DNA of 64,000 nucleotides, from assembly GCA_018401495.1 (NCBI GenBank), contig JAGYJX010000031.1:1-64000 (forward strand), given 5' to 3'. Below, in pieces: positions 9,017 to 17,634 of this stretch. Both the position numbers and the translations under genes were made by a program. The stretch is from Rhodospirillaceae bacterium (GTDB lineage Bacteria; Pseudomonadota; Alphaproteobacteria; Thalassobaculales; Thalassobaculaceae). Numbering within the stretch: position 1 is the first letter of the stretch; every line of letters starts with the position of its first letter. A model generated the notes under the pieces. That model worked only from the letters and a program-made list of their open reading frames with translations, did not search any database and had not been told where the DNA came from.

Positions 9017-9713
9017 CCGGCCCGCCGCCGGCCGCTTCGGGAGCCCGGATGCCGTCCAGGAACAGCCGGACGGCGTAGCGCACCCGGCGCTCGATCTCGT
9101 CGTCGGGCACCGGCCGGCCCGGCAGGATCAGGCCCTTCATGAACAGTTCGCCCACCACCATGCTGATGAAGGCCTGGGCCGAGGCCTCGGGATCCTCGAT
9201 CCGCAGCCCGCCGCCATCGGCCAGCGCGCGGAGATAGTCGGCGACGCCGCGCACCGTGGTGGCAGGCCCGCTCTGCCAGAACTCCTCGGCGATGTCCGGA
9301 ATGCGGCCGCTCTCGGCGACCAGCACGCGAACCACCGCTCGGGTCTCGTCGTTCAGGATGCCGCGCAGGAAGTGCAGGGCGAACCGGACCAAAGCCTCGT
9401 CCGGCGAGGCCGGCAGCGGCGACCGCGCGTCCGACAGGTGATCGAGGACGCGCCGGTTGCTCTCCTCCATCATCGCCCGGAACAGCCCGGCCTTGTCGCC
9501 GAACAGTTCGTAGATCGTCGCCCGCGACCCGCCGGCGGTCTCCACCAGGTCGCGCAGGGTGGTCTTCTCGAACCCCTTGGTGACGAACAGCCGGGCGGCC
9601 GCGTCGAGCAAAGCCCGGCGCCGCGCCTCGCCCCTCGGGCCGACCGGCCGACCGGTCGCAGCCTCTCCGTCCGGCGTCACCCATGCCTCCCGCGACACCG
9701 ACCCCTTGACCAT
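9000..9713 (-). CDS. TetR family transcriptional repressor
   Basis: This 237-residue protein has an N-terminal TetR helix-turn-helix: RLFVTKGFEKTTLRDLVETA followed by GGSRATIYELFGDKAGLF, then an all-helical ligand-binding domain. It is divergent from an RND periplasmic adaptor and pump, with a 9+9 bp palindrome in between. By analogy with AcrR-type regulators it probably represses the pump operon until a toxic ligand binds. A C-terminal AefR-like domain is plausible. Its 3' end overlaps the convergent pentapeptide gene. Confidence 0.9.
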   Translation of the reverse strand: MVKGSVSREAWVTPDGEAATGRPVGPRGEARRRALLDAAARLFVTKGFEKTTLRDLVETAGGSRATIYELFGDKAGLFRAMMEESNRRVLDHLSDARSPLPASPDEALVRFALHFLRGILNDETRAVVRVLVAESGRIPDIAEEFWQSGPATTVRGVADYLRALADGGGLRIEDPEASAQAFISMVVGELFMKGLILPGRPVPDDEIERRVRYAVRLFLDGIRAPEAAGGGPASGRS

Positions 9714-9746
9714 CCCACCTGCCCCTCCCTATGTACCCACTCGAAC

Positions 9747-9767
9747 TGTACTGTACGTTACAGTACA
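9747..9767. promoter_or_regulatory. Palindromic operator between tetR and RND operon
   Basis: TGTACTGTA-cgt-TACAGTACA is a perfect inverted repeat with 9-bp arms and a 3-bp spacer. It lies 33 bp before the tetR start codon and 77 bp before the adaptor start. Size and symmetry fit a TetR dimer site, and its position would allow control of both divergent promoters. Binding itself is inferred. Confidence 0.75.
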
Positions 9768-9844
9768 TAGGATATCACGCGCCGCCTCCAAGACCTCGCC
9801 CGCCGGGACGGGGCGAAGGATGGGGGCGACACCGGGGACCGATC

Positions 9845-11044
9845 ATGCCTGGACTGACGACGCTTCGGAGCATGGCCGCCGCCGCGGGTCTGCTGGTTGT
9901 CCTTGCCGCCTGCGACGAGCCGGCCCGGGAGGCGGCCGCGCCGCGCCAGGAGGCGGCGCCCGTCGAGGTGGTGGTCGCCACCGTCGAGGCCCGACGGCTG
10001 CCGGTCACCGCCGAACTGCCGGGCCGGACCACGGCGTTCCGGGTATCGGAGATCCGGCCGCAGGTCGATGGCATCATCCGCGAGCGCGTGTTCAACGAGG
10101 GCGGCGTGGTCGCCGCCGGCCAGCCGCTCTACCGGATCGATTCCAAGCCTTACGAGGCGGCGCTGGCGAGCGCCGACGCCGAGTTGCAGAAGGCCGAAGC
10201 CAACGTCGCCGTGACCACGGCCAAGGCGCGGCGCTACCGCGAGTTGCTGGGGTCGAACGCGGTCAGCCGGCAGAACTACGACGACGCCGTCGCCGCCCAG
10301 AAGCAGGCCGAGGCGGACGCCGCCGCCGCTCGCGCCTCGATCGAGGCCGCCCGGATCAACCTCGATTACACCACCGTCGTCTCGCCGATCTCGGGGCGGA
10401 TCGGCAAGTCCGCGGTCAGCGAGGGCGCCCTGGTCACGGCCAACCAGGTGACGGCGCTGGCGGTGGTCCAGCAGATCGACCCGATCTACGTCGATTTGTC
10501 GCAGTCGCTCTCCCAGCTCTCCGAGCTTCGCCGCGACTTCGCGGCCGGCAGCGTCGAGGCCGATGCCGGCAGCGCCGGCACCGCCTCGGTGACAGTGATC
10601 CTGGACGCCGCGGGCACCGCCTACGGGGAGAAGGGCCAGCTGCTGTTCTCCGACATCACGGTCGAGCCGGACACCAACACCGTGCAGTTGCGCGCCGTCG
10701 TCCCGAACCCGCGATCGGAGCTGCTGCCGGGCATGTTCGTGCGCGCCCGGGTCGAGCAGGGCGTGCGCGAGAACGCCATCCTGATCCCCCAGCAGGCGGT
10801 GTTCCGGACCGCCGACGGCAGCGCCCGGGTCTGGCTGCTCGACGGCGAGGACAGAGTGGCGCCGCACGCCATCGAGACCGACCGGGCCGTCGGCAACGAC
10901 TGGCTGGTGACCACCGGCCTCAACCCCGGCGACCGCATCGTCGTGGAGGGCCTGCAGAAGGTCCAGCCGGGCGCCCGGGTCAAGCCGGTGGCGCCGGCCG
11001 AGGCGATCGCGGCGCGCGGCGCGCCCGCCGCCGTCGCCCGCTGA
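9845..11044 (+). CDS. RND efflux periplasmic adaptor lipoprotein (membrane fusion protein)
   Basis: The 399-residue product begins with a lipoprotein signal peptide ending in the lipobox LVVLAACDEP. It contains the adaptor layout of AcrA/MexA: a lipoyl half-motif (VSEIRPQVDGIIRERVFNEG), a helical hairpin around residues 90-160, the second lipoyl half (LDYTTVVSPISGRIGKSAV), and beta-barrel and membrane-proximal domains ending KVQPGARVKPV. The adaptor links an inner-membrane RND pump to an outer-membrane channel. The ATG at 9845 is chosen because it directly precedes the signal peptide; upstream codons in frame run through the operator. The pump gene starts 21 nt downstream. Confidence 0.93.
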   Translation: MPGLTTLRSMAAAAGLLVVLAACDEPAREAAAPRQEAAPVEVVVATVEARRLPVTAELPGRTTAFRVSEIRPQVDGIIRERVFNEGGVVAAGQPLYRIDSKPYEAALASADAELQKAEANVAVTTAKARRYRELLGSNAVSRQNYDDAVAAQKQAEADAAAARASIEAARINLDYTTVVSPISGRIGKSAVSEGALVTANQVTALAVVQQIDPIYVDLSQSLSQLSELRRDFAAGSVEADAGSAGTASVTVILDAAGTAYGEKGQLLFSDITVEPDTNTVQLRAVVPNPRSELLPGMFVRARVEQGVRENAILIPQQAVFRTADGSARVWLLDGEDRVAPHAIETDRAVGNDWLVTTGLNPGDRIVVEGLQKVQPGARVKPVAPAEAIAARGAPAAVAR

Positions 11045-11065
11045 GCAGGGCCGGGAGAGCCGATC

Positions 11066-14000
11066 ATGGCCCAGTTCTTCATCGACCGCCCGGTGTTCGC
11101 CTGGGTGATCGCCATCGTCATCATGCTGGCCGGCGGGCTGGCGATCCTTGCGCTGCCGGTCGAGCAGTATCCCCGGATCGCGCCGCCGGCGGTGTCGATC
11201 AACGCCGTCTACCCGGGTGCCTCGGCCAAGACCCTGGAGGACGCCGTCACCCAGGTCATCGAGCAGAAGATGACCGGGATCGACAACCTCCGTTACATGT
11301 CCTCGACCAGCGATTCCTCCGGTCAGGCCAGCATCACCCTGACCTTCGAGCCGGAGGCCGACCCGGACATCGCCCAGGTGCAGGTCCAGAACAAGCTGCA
11401 GCTGGCCCTGCCGCTGCTGCCGCAGGAAGTCCAGCAGCAGGGCCTGACGGTCACCAAGGCGACCAACGACTTCCTGATGGTGGTCGGCTTCGTCTCGCCG
11501 GACGGCCGGCTCACCCAGGGCACCATCGCCGACTACGTCGCCTCCAACCTGCAGAACCCGATCAGCCGGGTGCCGGGAGTCGGCGACGTCAACACCTTCG
11601 GCCCGCAGCACGCCATGCGGATCTGGCTGGACCCGAACCGGCTGTACAGCCACCAGCTCACCACCGTCGACATCGTCGAGGCGATCCGCACCCAGAACGC
11701 CGAGGTCTCCGCCGGCCAGATCGGCGGGCTGCCGGCTGTCCCCGGCCAGCAGATCGCCGCCTCGATCATCGCCCAGACCCGGATGGAAACGCCGGAGGAG
11801 TTCGGCGCCATCCTGCTGCGGGTCGAAGCCGACGGCTCGCAGGTCCGGCTGCGCGACGTCGCCCGGATCGAGGTCGGCTCCGACAGCTACGCCGTGGTGG
11901 CCCGCTACAACGGCCAGCCGGCCGCCGGGCTCGGCGTCAAGCTGGCGGCCGGCGCCAACGCGCTCGACACCGCCGAGGCGGTGCGCGCCCGGGTGACCGA
12001 GCTGCAGCCGTTCTTTCCGCCCGGCCTGGAGGCGATCTACCCCTACGACACCACGCCGTTCGTGCGGCTCTCGATCGAGGGGGTGCTGAAGACGCTGGCC
12101 GAAGCCATCGTCCTGGTGTTCCTGGTGATGTACCTGTTCCTGCAGAACTTCCGGGCGACGCTGATCCCGACGATCGCGGTCCCGGTGGTGCTGCTCGGCA
12201 CCTTCGGGGTGCTGGCGGCGTTCGGCTTCTCGATCAACACCCTGACCATGTTCGGCATGGTGCTGGCGATCGGCCTGCTGGTCGACGACGCCATCGTGGT
12301 GGTGGAGAACGTCGAGCGGGTGATGGCCGAGGAAGGCCTGCCGCCGCGCGAGGCGACGAAGAAATCCATGCGCCAGATCACCAGCGCGCTGGTCGGCATC
12401 GCGCTGGTGCTGTCGGCGGTGTTCGTGCCGATGGCGTTCTTCGGCGGCTCGGCCGGCGCCATCTACCGGCAGTTCTCGATCACCATCGTCTCGGCGATGG
12501 CGCTGTCGGTGCTGGTCGCGGTGGTGCTGACGCCGGCCCTGTGCGCCACCCTGCTGAAGCCGGTCGAGAAGGGTCACGGCCTGACGAAGCGCGGGCCCTT
12601 CGGCCTGTTCAACCGCGGCTTCGACGCCGCCAGCGAGCGCTACCAGGGCGGCGTGCGCCGCTCCGGCGGGCGGCTCGGCCGCTACGGGGTCGCCTACCTG
12701 GCGATCGTCGGCGGGCTGGTCTGGATGTTCCTGCAGCTGCCGGGCTCGTTCCTGCCGACCGAGGACCGCGGCACGCTGTTCGTGCTGTGGTCGGCGCCGC
12801 CGGGCGCCTCGATGGAGCGTACCGTCGACACCGCCGAGAAGGTCGAGAAGCACTTCCTGGAGTCCGAGCCGGACGCGGTCGAGGGCCTGTTCACGGTCAG
12901 CGGCTTCAGCTTCGCCGGGCGCGGCCAGAACATGGGCCTGGCCTTCGTGCGGCTGAAGGACTGGAGCGAGCGCGAGACCCCGGCGCTGCGCGCCGAGGCG
13001 GTCGCCGGCCGCGCCATGGCGGCGCTCGCCGCGGTCAAGGACGCGATGGTGTTCACCATCATGCCGCCGTCGGTGCCCGGCCTCGGCAACGCCACCGGCT
13101 TCGACCTGCAGCTCGTCGATCGCGGCGGCCTCGGGCACGCGGCCCTGCTGCAGGCCCGCAACCAGCTGCTCGGCCTGAGCCGGGGCGAACCGAGCCTGGT
13201 GGGGGTGCGTCCCAACGGCATGGAGGACACGCCGCAATACCAGGTCGAGATCGACCGCGAGAAGGCGCGCGCCCTCGGGCTCTCGCTGGCGGCTGTCAAC
13301 AGCACGCTGTCGGCGGCGTGGGGCTCGGCCTACGTCAACGACTTCATCGAGAACGGGCGAATCAAGAAGGTCTACATCCAGGGCGACGCCCGGTTCCGCA
13401 TGCAGCCCGGCGACCTGGACCGCTGGTACGTCCGCAACGAGAACGGCCAGATGGTGCCGTTCGCGTCGTTCGCGACCGGCGAGTGGACCCAGGGCTCGCC
13501 GCGGCTGGAGCGCTACAACGGCAACCCGTCGATGAACATCCAGGGTTCGGCAGCGCCCGGCGTCAGCTCGGGCGAGGCGATGGCGACGATGGAGCAGCTG
13601 ATGGCCGAGTTGCCGGCCGGCATCGGCTACGAGTGGGCCGGCCTGTCCTACGAGGAGCGGCTGTCCGGTTCGCAGGCCCCGGCGCTGTACGCGATCTCGG
13701 TGCTGGTGGTGTTCCTCTGCCTCGCAGCCCTGTACGAGAGCTGGTCGGTGCCGGTGGCGGTGATCCTGGTGGTGCCGCTCGGGGTGATCGGCGCGGTCAT
13801 CGCGGCCTCGCTGGCCGGGCTGCCGAACGACATCTACTTCCAGGTCGCGCTGCTGACCACGGTCGGCCTGTCGGCCAAGAACGCCATCCTGATCGTCGAG
13901 TTCGCCAAGTCGCTGTACGACCGGGGAAGCGGGCTGGTGGACGCGGTGGTCGAGGCGTCGCGCCAGCGTTTGCGGCCGATCCTGATGACCTCGCTGGCGT

Positions 14001-14203
14001 TCAGCCTGGGCGTGCTGCCGCTGGCGATCAGCACCGGCGCCGGCTCGGAGAGCCGGAACGCGATCGGCCTCGGCGTGCTGGGCGGGATGATCTCCGCGAC
14101 CGTCCTGGCGATCTTCTTCGTGCCGGTCTTCTTCGTCGCCATCAACCGGCTGGTCCGGCGCCGGGCGCCGGCCGGAACCGCCAGCGCCGAGCCGGCCGAG
14201 TAA
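11066..14203 (+). CDS. HAE1-type RND multidrug efflux transporter (AcrB/MexB-like)
   Basis: This 1045-residue proton-driven transporter matches AcrB in length and architecture: an N-terminal FFIDRPVFAWVIAIVIMLAG helix, two large periplasmic loops and twelve membrane helices. The proton-relay aspartates are at D407-D408 (GLLVDDAIVVVENV) and the relay lysine is at K938 (GLSAKNAILIVEFAK). It should export hydrophobic or amphiphilic compounds. It forms an operon with the adaptor under the TetR protein. No outer-membrane factor gene follows, so it presumably uses a TolC-like channel encoded elsewhere. Confidence 0.95.
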   Translation: MAQFFIDRPVFAWVIAIVIMLAGGLAILALPVEQYPRIAPPAVSINAVYPGASAKTLEDAVTQVIEQKMTGIDNLRYMSSTSDSSGQASITLTFEPEADPDIAQVQVQNKLQLALPLLPQEVQQQGLTVTKATNDFLMVVGFVSPDGRLTQGTIADYVASNLQNPISRVPGVGDVNTFGPQHAMRIWLDPNRLYSHQLTTVDIVEAIRTQNAEVSAGQIGGLPAVPGQQIAASIIAQTRMETPEEFGAILLRVEADGSQVRLRDVARIEVGSDSYAVVARYNGQPAAGLGVKLAAGANALDTAEAVRARVTELQPFFPPGLEAIYPYDTTPFVRLSIEGVLKTLAEAIVLVFLVMYLFLQNFRATLIPTIAVPVVLLGTFGVLAAFGFSINTLTMFGMVLAIGLLVDDAIVVVENVERVMAEEGLPPREATKKSMRQITSALVGIALVLSAVFVPMAFFGGSAGAIYRQFSITIVSAMALSVLVAVVLTPALCATLLKPVEKGHGLTKRGPFGLFNRGFDAASERYQGGVRRSGGRLGRYGVAYLAIVGGLVWMFLQLPGSFLPTEDRGTLFVLWSAPPGASMERTVDTAEKVEKHFLESEPDAVEGLFTVSGFSFAGRGQNMGLAFVRLKDWSERETPALRAEAVAGRAMAALAAVKDAMVFTIMPPSVPGLGNATGFDLQLVDRGGLGHAALLQARNQLLGLSRGEPSLVGVRPNGMEDTPQYQVEIDREKARALGLSLAAVNSTLSAAWGSAYVNDFIENGRIKKVYIQGDARFRMQPGDLDRWYVRNENGQMVPFASFATGEWTQGSPRLERYNGNPSMNIQGSAAPGVSSGEAMATMEQLMAELPAGIGYEWAGLSYEERLSGSQAPALYAISVLVVFLCLAALYESWSVPVAVILVVPLGVIGAVIAASLAGLPNDIYFQVALLTTVGLSAKNAILIVEFAKSLYDRGSGLVDAVVEASRQRLRPILMTSLAFSLGVLPLAISTGAGSESRNAIGLGVLGGMISATVLAIFFVPVFFVAINRLVRRRAPAGTASAEPAE

Positions 14204-14294
14204 CGGGCACTTGCCGGCCGGCCTCCGCGCGCGGCTAGGTAGGCCACCGGTCGGCCCGCGGGAAGCGGCGCTGCCGGCGAGAAGGGCGTCGTCG

Positions 14295-15286
14295 ATGCGA
14301 CTTCCCAGTCCCCCTCAACCGGGTTACCGCGAGCGGCTCATCGGCCGCCGCCGTGCGCTCGGCCTCGCCGCCGGCCTGCTCGTCGCCGCGTGCCGACCGG
14401 CGGCGGGCCGGCGACAGGCCAGGTGGCGGGCCGCACCGTCGCCGACCTGATCGGCCGCAACCGCCTGCACACGGTGCGGGCGGGCGAGGTGCTGGTCGAT
14501 CTCGCGCTCGACTACCGGGTCGGCTACGTCGAGCTGGTGGCCGCCAACCCCGAGGTCGACCCGTGGCTGCCCGGGGCGGGGACCGAGCTGGTGATTCCGG
14601 GCGAGCACATCCTGCCCGACGCGCCGCGCCGGGGGATCGTCATCAATCTGGCGGAACTGCGGCTTTACCACTACGCGGCCGACGGGAGCGTCGCCTCGAT
14701 GGCGATCGGGATCGGCACCGAAGCCGCGCAGACGCCGCTCGGCGACACCACCGTCGTCGGCAAGCGCCGCAACCCGACCTGGTGGCCGCCGGCGTCGATC
14801 CGGGCCGAGCGCCCCGACCTGCCCGCCTCGGTTCCGCCGGGGCCGGACAACCCGCTCGGCGACCGCGCCCTCGACCTCGGCTGGCCGCTGTACCGGATCC
14901 ACGGCACCAACCGCCCCTACGGCGTCGGCCGGCGGGTCAGCCACGGCTGCATCCGGCTGTACGCCGAGGACATCGCGGCGTTGTTCGAGGCGGTGGCGGT
15001 CGGGACGCCGGTGCGGGTGGTCGACCAGCCGATCAAGCTCGGCTGGCAGGAAGGCCGGCTGTTCATGGAGGCGCACCCGACGCGCCGCCAGATCGACGAG
15101 ATGGAGGCCGGGCTGCCGCTCGACGACTGGCCGCCGGAGGACCCGACAGACCAGATCCGGGACATCCTGACGGCAATCGGCGGTGGCGTCCTGGTCAACT
15201 GGCCGATCGTCAGGCGGATCGCCCGGGAACGGCGCGGCGTTCCCGGGCTGATCTCGATGGGGCCAGCGCCGCGGCTCGTCGAGTAG
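14295..15286 (+). CDS. L,D-transpeptidase (ErfK/YkuD) with LysM-like region, frameshifted near 14395
   Basis: The first frame gives a twin-arginine-rich lipoprotein-like signal (GRRRALGLAAGLLVAAC). After a one-base slip near 14395 the second frame gives a LysM-like segment (NRLHTVRAGEVLVDLALDY) and a YkuD domain with the catalytic motif HGTNRPYGVG...SHGCIRLYAEDIA, where the cysteine is the nucleophile. Such enzymes form 3-3 peptidoglycan cross-links or attach lipoproteins to peptidoglycan in the periplasm. The joined length of 992 nt is one base short, so a sequencing deletion is the simplest reading; a GTG start at 14390 would make a protein without an export signal. An Lpp-like lipoprotein gene lies convergently next door. 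Confidence 0.8.
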
Positions 15287-15593
15287 CTACTTGCGCAGGG
15301 ATCGACGGAACATCTCCTCGACCCGGGCGCTGCTCTGGGCGGCGGCTTCGGACGCGCGGCGCGCCTGGTCGGCGGCGAGCTTGGCTTCATCGGCGGCCTT
15401 GGCGGCCCGCTCGGCAGCCTGCGCGGTCGCTGGCGGCCATGGCGTCGAGCCGTTTGCCGAGGGCCGCGACCTCCTGCTCGAGCCGGTCGACGCGACCGCC
15501 CATGCTGGTGAACTCCTTCTCGCCGGCGCAGCCGGTGACCACGAGCGCCGCGCCCAGAGCGGCGACGAGGCCGAGTTTCCGAATCATCGACAT
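15287..15593 (-). CDS. Small Lpp-like alanine-zipper lipoprotein, frameshifted near 15437
   Basis: The N-terminal frame encodes a lipoprotein signal ending VVTGCAGEKEF, then a coiled-coil-like stretch (GGRVDRLEQEVAALGKRLDA). The other frame continues as an alanine-rich helix, AQAAERAAKAADEAKLAADQ, ending VEEMFRRSLRK. That C-terminal lysine resembles the peptidoglycan-linked lysine of Braun's lipoprotein. The joined length of 307 nt is one base over a codon multiple, so I read an extra base. Roughly 101 residues. It is adjacent to an L,D-transpeptidase, the enzyme class that attaches Lpp to peptidoglycan, which supports the assignment but does not prove it. Confidence 0.7.
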
Positions 15594-15688
15594 CTCAACG
15601 TGCTCCTCATGAACCGACCTTCGGACCGCGCGACATCGCGACGGCGGCGGCCGTGCGCGGAACCGTTGCACAGCGGTCCGGCGACGCC

Positions 15689-15702
15689 TTGATCCTGATC
15701 AG
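15689..15702. promoter_or_regulatory. FNR/FixK-like box upstream of the phasin gene
   Basis: TTGAT-CCTG-ATCAG matches the FNR/FixK-type consensus TTGAT-N4-ATCAA in nine of ten defined positions. It lies in the 246-bp gap between the divergent lipoprotein and phasin genes, 138 bp before the phasin start. It suggests oxygen- or redox-linked control; no clear -10 element is visible at the class II distance. Confidence 0.45.
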
Positions 15703-15839
15703 TTCGGGGCCGTACGACGCCCCCCTGGGCGGGTTTCGGCGCGGTTTGATCTCCCTCAATGCGGGCGCGCCGACGGATCGCCTAGCTTCCGCGGGTGTCG
15801 CGTCGGGGGTGCGGATCACCGACTGAACTGGAGCAAGCC

Positions 15840-16277
15840 ATGAGCAAGCAGACCGCCAAACCGACATCCGCCGCGGCCGGCCTCGCCAACCCGTTCGGAA
15901 TGCCCGCCGGGCTGTTCGCCGGCGGCACCGGCCACGGCATGGACGCCTGGATGCGCCTGAACCGCGCCGTGCTCGAGGGCGCCGTCCGGGCCCAGCAGGA
16001 GGCGGGAAGGTTCATGACGCAGCGCCTGGAAGAGGATCTGAGGCGACAGCAGCAGCTGCTGGCCTGCCGCTCGCCGCAGGACGCCCTGGAGGTGTGTGCC
16101 GGATTCGCGCGCCAGGCCGTCGATGACTATTCGGCGCAGGCCGGCCGTCTCTCCGAGATCGCCGCCGAGATCCAGCACGCCTGCGCCGGGTACGGCGAAC
16201 TGCTGGCGGGCGACGTCGCCGACTCCGCGTCCGCCGTCGAGGCAGCGGCGGTCGGAGCGGCCCGGGCCGCCGCCTGA
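15840..16277 (+). CDS. Phasin family protein
   Basis: This 145-residue, mostly helical acidic protein resembles granule-associated phasins: an N-terminal low-complexity segment with NPFGMPAGLF, then long amphipathic helices (LEGAVRAQQEAGRFMTQRLE; QAVDDYSAQAGRLSEIAAEI) and an alanine-rich end. Phasins coat polyhydroxyalkanoate granules in the cytoplasm and some act as chaperones. The ATG at 15840 follows a GGAGCAA ribosome site. It is convergent with the cbpM-cbpA-ftsH genes. Confidence 0.78.
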   Translation: MSKQTAKPTSAAAGLANPFGMPAGLFAGGTGHGMDAWMRLNRAVLEGAVRAQQEAGRFMTQRLEEDLRRQQQLLACRSPQDALEVCAGFARQAVDDYSAQAGRLSEIAAEIQHACAGYGELLAGDVADSASAVEAAAVGAARAAA

Positions 16278-16280
16278 GCG

Positions 16281-16342
16281 TCGCCGCGGGTGTCGGCCAG
16301 CCGAAGGCCGCGCAGGCGGCCCTCGGCGGCCGTCCGCGGCGA
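16281..16342. terminator. Long inverted repeat between convergent phasin and cbpM genes
   Basis: TCGCCGCGG at 16281-16289 pairs perfectly with CCGCGGCGA at 16334-16342, with further GC-rich pairing inside. It fills the 65-bp gap between two convergent stop codons, so it probably acts as a two-way transcription barrier. No U-run is present. Confidence 0.5.
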
Positions 16343-16687
16343 TCAATCCTCCGGCTGGCTGGTCCCCATCAGCGCCGCGACGGTGGCGCGGATGTCGGCG
16401 CGGACCGGTTCCGGCTGCTGCCCGACCGCCTCGCCAAGCACCCGCAGGGCGCGTCGCAGGCCGTGGATCTGATCGAGCAGCTCGACGACCACCGGCACGG
16501 TCTCGCGCTCGACCGCGAGATCGTCCTCGAGCGTCACCAGCAACCGCAGCCGGGCGACGTCCACCTCCCGGTAGAACACCTCGCCGGCCTGCAGGGTCGG
16601 CCGGACCAGGCCCTCGGTGGTCCAGCCGTACAGGCGGTCCTCGGAAAGCCCCTGCACCAGGGCGGTCACCGAGCGGACGTCAAGCAT
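16343..16687 (-). CDS. cbpM: Chaperone modulator CbpM
   Basis: This 114-residue protein resembles CbpM, the specific inhibitor of the DnaJ homologue CbpA, with a MerR-like N-terminal fold (RLYGWTTEGLVRPTLQ) followed by VDVARLRLLVTLEDDLAV and a helical end. Its start codon overlaps the stop of the upstream CbpA-like gene by 8 nt, the standard cbpA-cbpM arrangement, which supports the call. CbpM would bind the J-domain and tune DnaK co-chaperone activity. Confidence 0.85.
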   Translation of the reverse strand: MLDVRSVTALVQGLSEDRLYGWTTEGLVRPTLQAGEVFYREVDVARLRLLVTLEDDLAVERETVPVVVELLDQIHGLRRALRVLGEAVGQQPEPVRADIRATVAALMGTSQPED

Positions 16688-17624
16688 GGCGGGCCTCCTT
16701 CATGAGGTCGGCGCGGGGGTCATAGGCGTGTTCGCGGCGCCATTCGGTCATCAGCCGCTCGAGGTCGGGGTCGATCCGCTCGGGAAGCGCGATCCGCAGC
16801 GTGACCAGCTGATCGCCCTCGTGATCGCCGGCGCGAACGCCCTTGCCCTTGAGCCGCAGCACCTTGCCGGAGCTTGAGCCTGACGGCACCGTCACCGCGA
16901 CCGGCCCGTGAACGGTCGGAACCGTGACCTTGCCGCCGAGGACAGCCTCGTCGAGGCTGATCGGCACCTCCACGCGGATATCCGCCCCCTCGCGCCGGAA
17001 CACCGGATGCGCCCGCACCGCGATCTCGATCAGCGCGTCGCCGGGCGGTCCGTCGCCGAGCCCCGGCATGCCGTGGCCGGCAAGCCGCAACGTCAGGCCG
17101 TCGCGGGCACCCGCGGGCACCGCGACGTCAAAGGTCCGGCCATCGGCCATCGTCACGCGGGGGCGGGCACCGTGAACCGCGTCCATGAATCCGATCTCGA
17201 GGCGGTAGGCGACATCGCCACCGCGGCCCCGGAATCCCCCTGGCCGGCCGCGCCGCGCCGCGTCTCGGCCGAACAGCTCGGAGAACACGTCGCCGAGATC
17301 CGAGAAATCTTCGTAGCCCCGGGTCGAGTGGTAGGGATGCTCCTGGGCCCCGCCGCCGTCGCCGGCGTGCGCCCGGTAGTAGGGGTGCGGCGGCTGTTCG
17401 GCGCCGCTGGCGTCGATTTCGCCGCGGTCGAACCGCGCCCGCCGCTCCGGATCGCTGAGGATCTGATAGGCCTGGGTGACCTCCTTGAACCGCGCCTCGG
17501 CGGCGGCGTCTCCCGGGTTCAGGTCGGGGTGCAGCTTCTTCGCCAACCGGCGATAGGCCGCCCGGACGGCGTCCTGCGGGGCATCCGTCGCCACACCGAG
17601 GATGTCGTAGGGCGATGTCGCCAT
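16680..17624 (-). CDS. cbpA: CbpA-like DnaJ co-chaperone
   Basis: This 314-residue protein has an N-terminal J-domain with AAYRRLAKKLHPDLNPGD containing the HPD motif, a G/F-like linker, and two DnaJ C-terminal substrate-binding domains (GDALIEIAVRAHPVFRREG; GKVTVPTVHGPVAVTVP). It lacks the cysteine-rich zinc finger of true DnaJ, as CbpA does. It would deliver substrates to DnaK in the cytoplasm. Gene order is ftsH-cbpA-cbpM, with 10 nt between ftsH and cbpA. Confidence 0.92.
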   Translation of the reverse strand: MATSPYDILGVATDAPQDAVRAAYRRLAKKLHPDLNPGDAAAEARFKEVTQAYQILSDPERRARFDRGEIDASGAEQPPHPYYRAHAGDGGGAQEHPYHSTRGYEDFSDLGDVFSELFGRDAARRGRPGGFRGRGGDVAYRLEIGFMDAVHGARPRVTMADGRTFDVAVPAGARDGLTLRLAGHGMPGLGDGPPGDALIEIAVRAHPVFRREGADIRVEVPISLDEAVLGGKVTVPTVHGPVAVTVPSGSSSGKVLRLKGKGVRAGDHEGDQLVTLRIALPERIDPDLERLMTEWRREHAYDPRADLMKEARHA

Positions 17625-17634
17625 TGCAGATCCC

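Noticed and set aside
9758..13237. An antisense open frame over the pump operon
   Set aside because: High-GC antisense artefact; the histidine/glutamine/arginine-rich translation has no recognisable motifs.
9559..14238. A very long open frame overlapping the RND pump genes
   Set aside because: It is an out-of-frame translation of high-GC DNA, rich in Arg, Gly and Pro without domains, whereas the other frame encodes complete adaptor and pump proteins.
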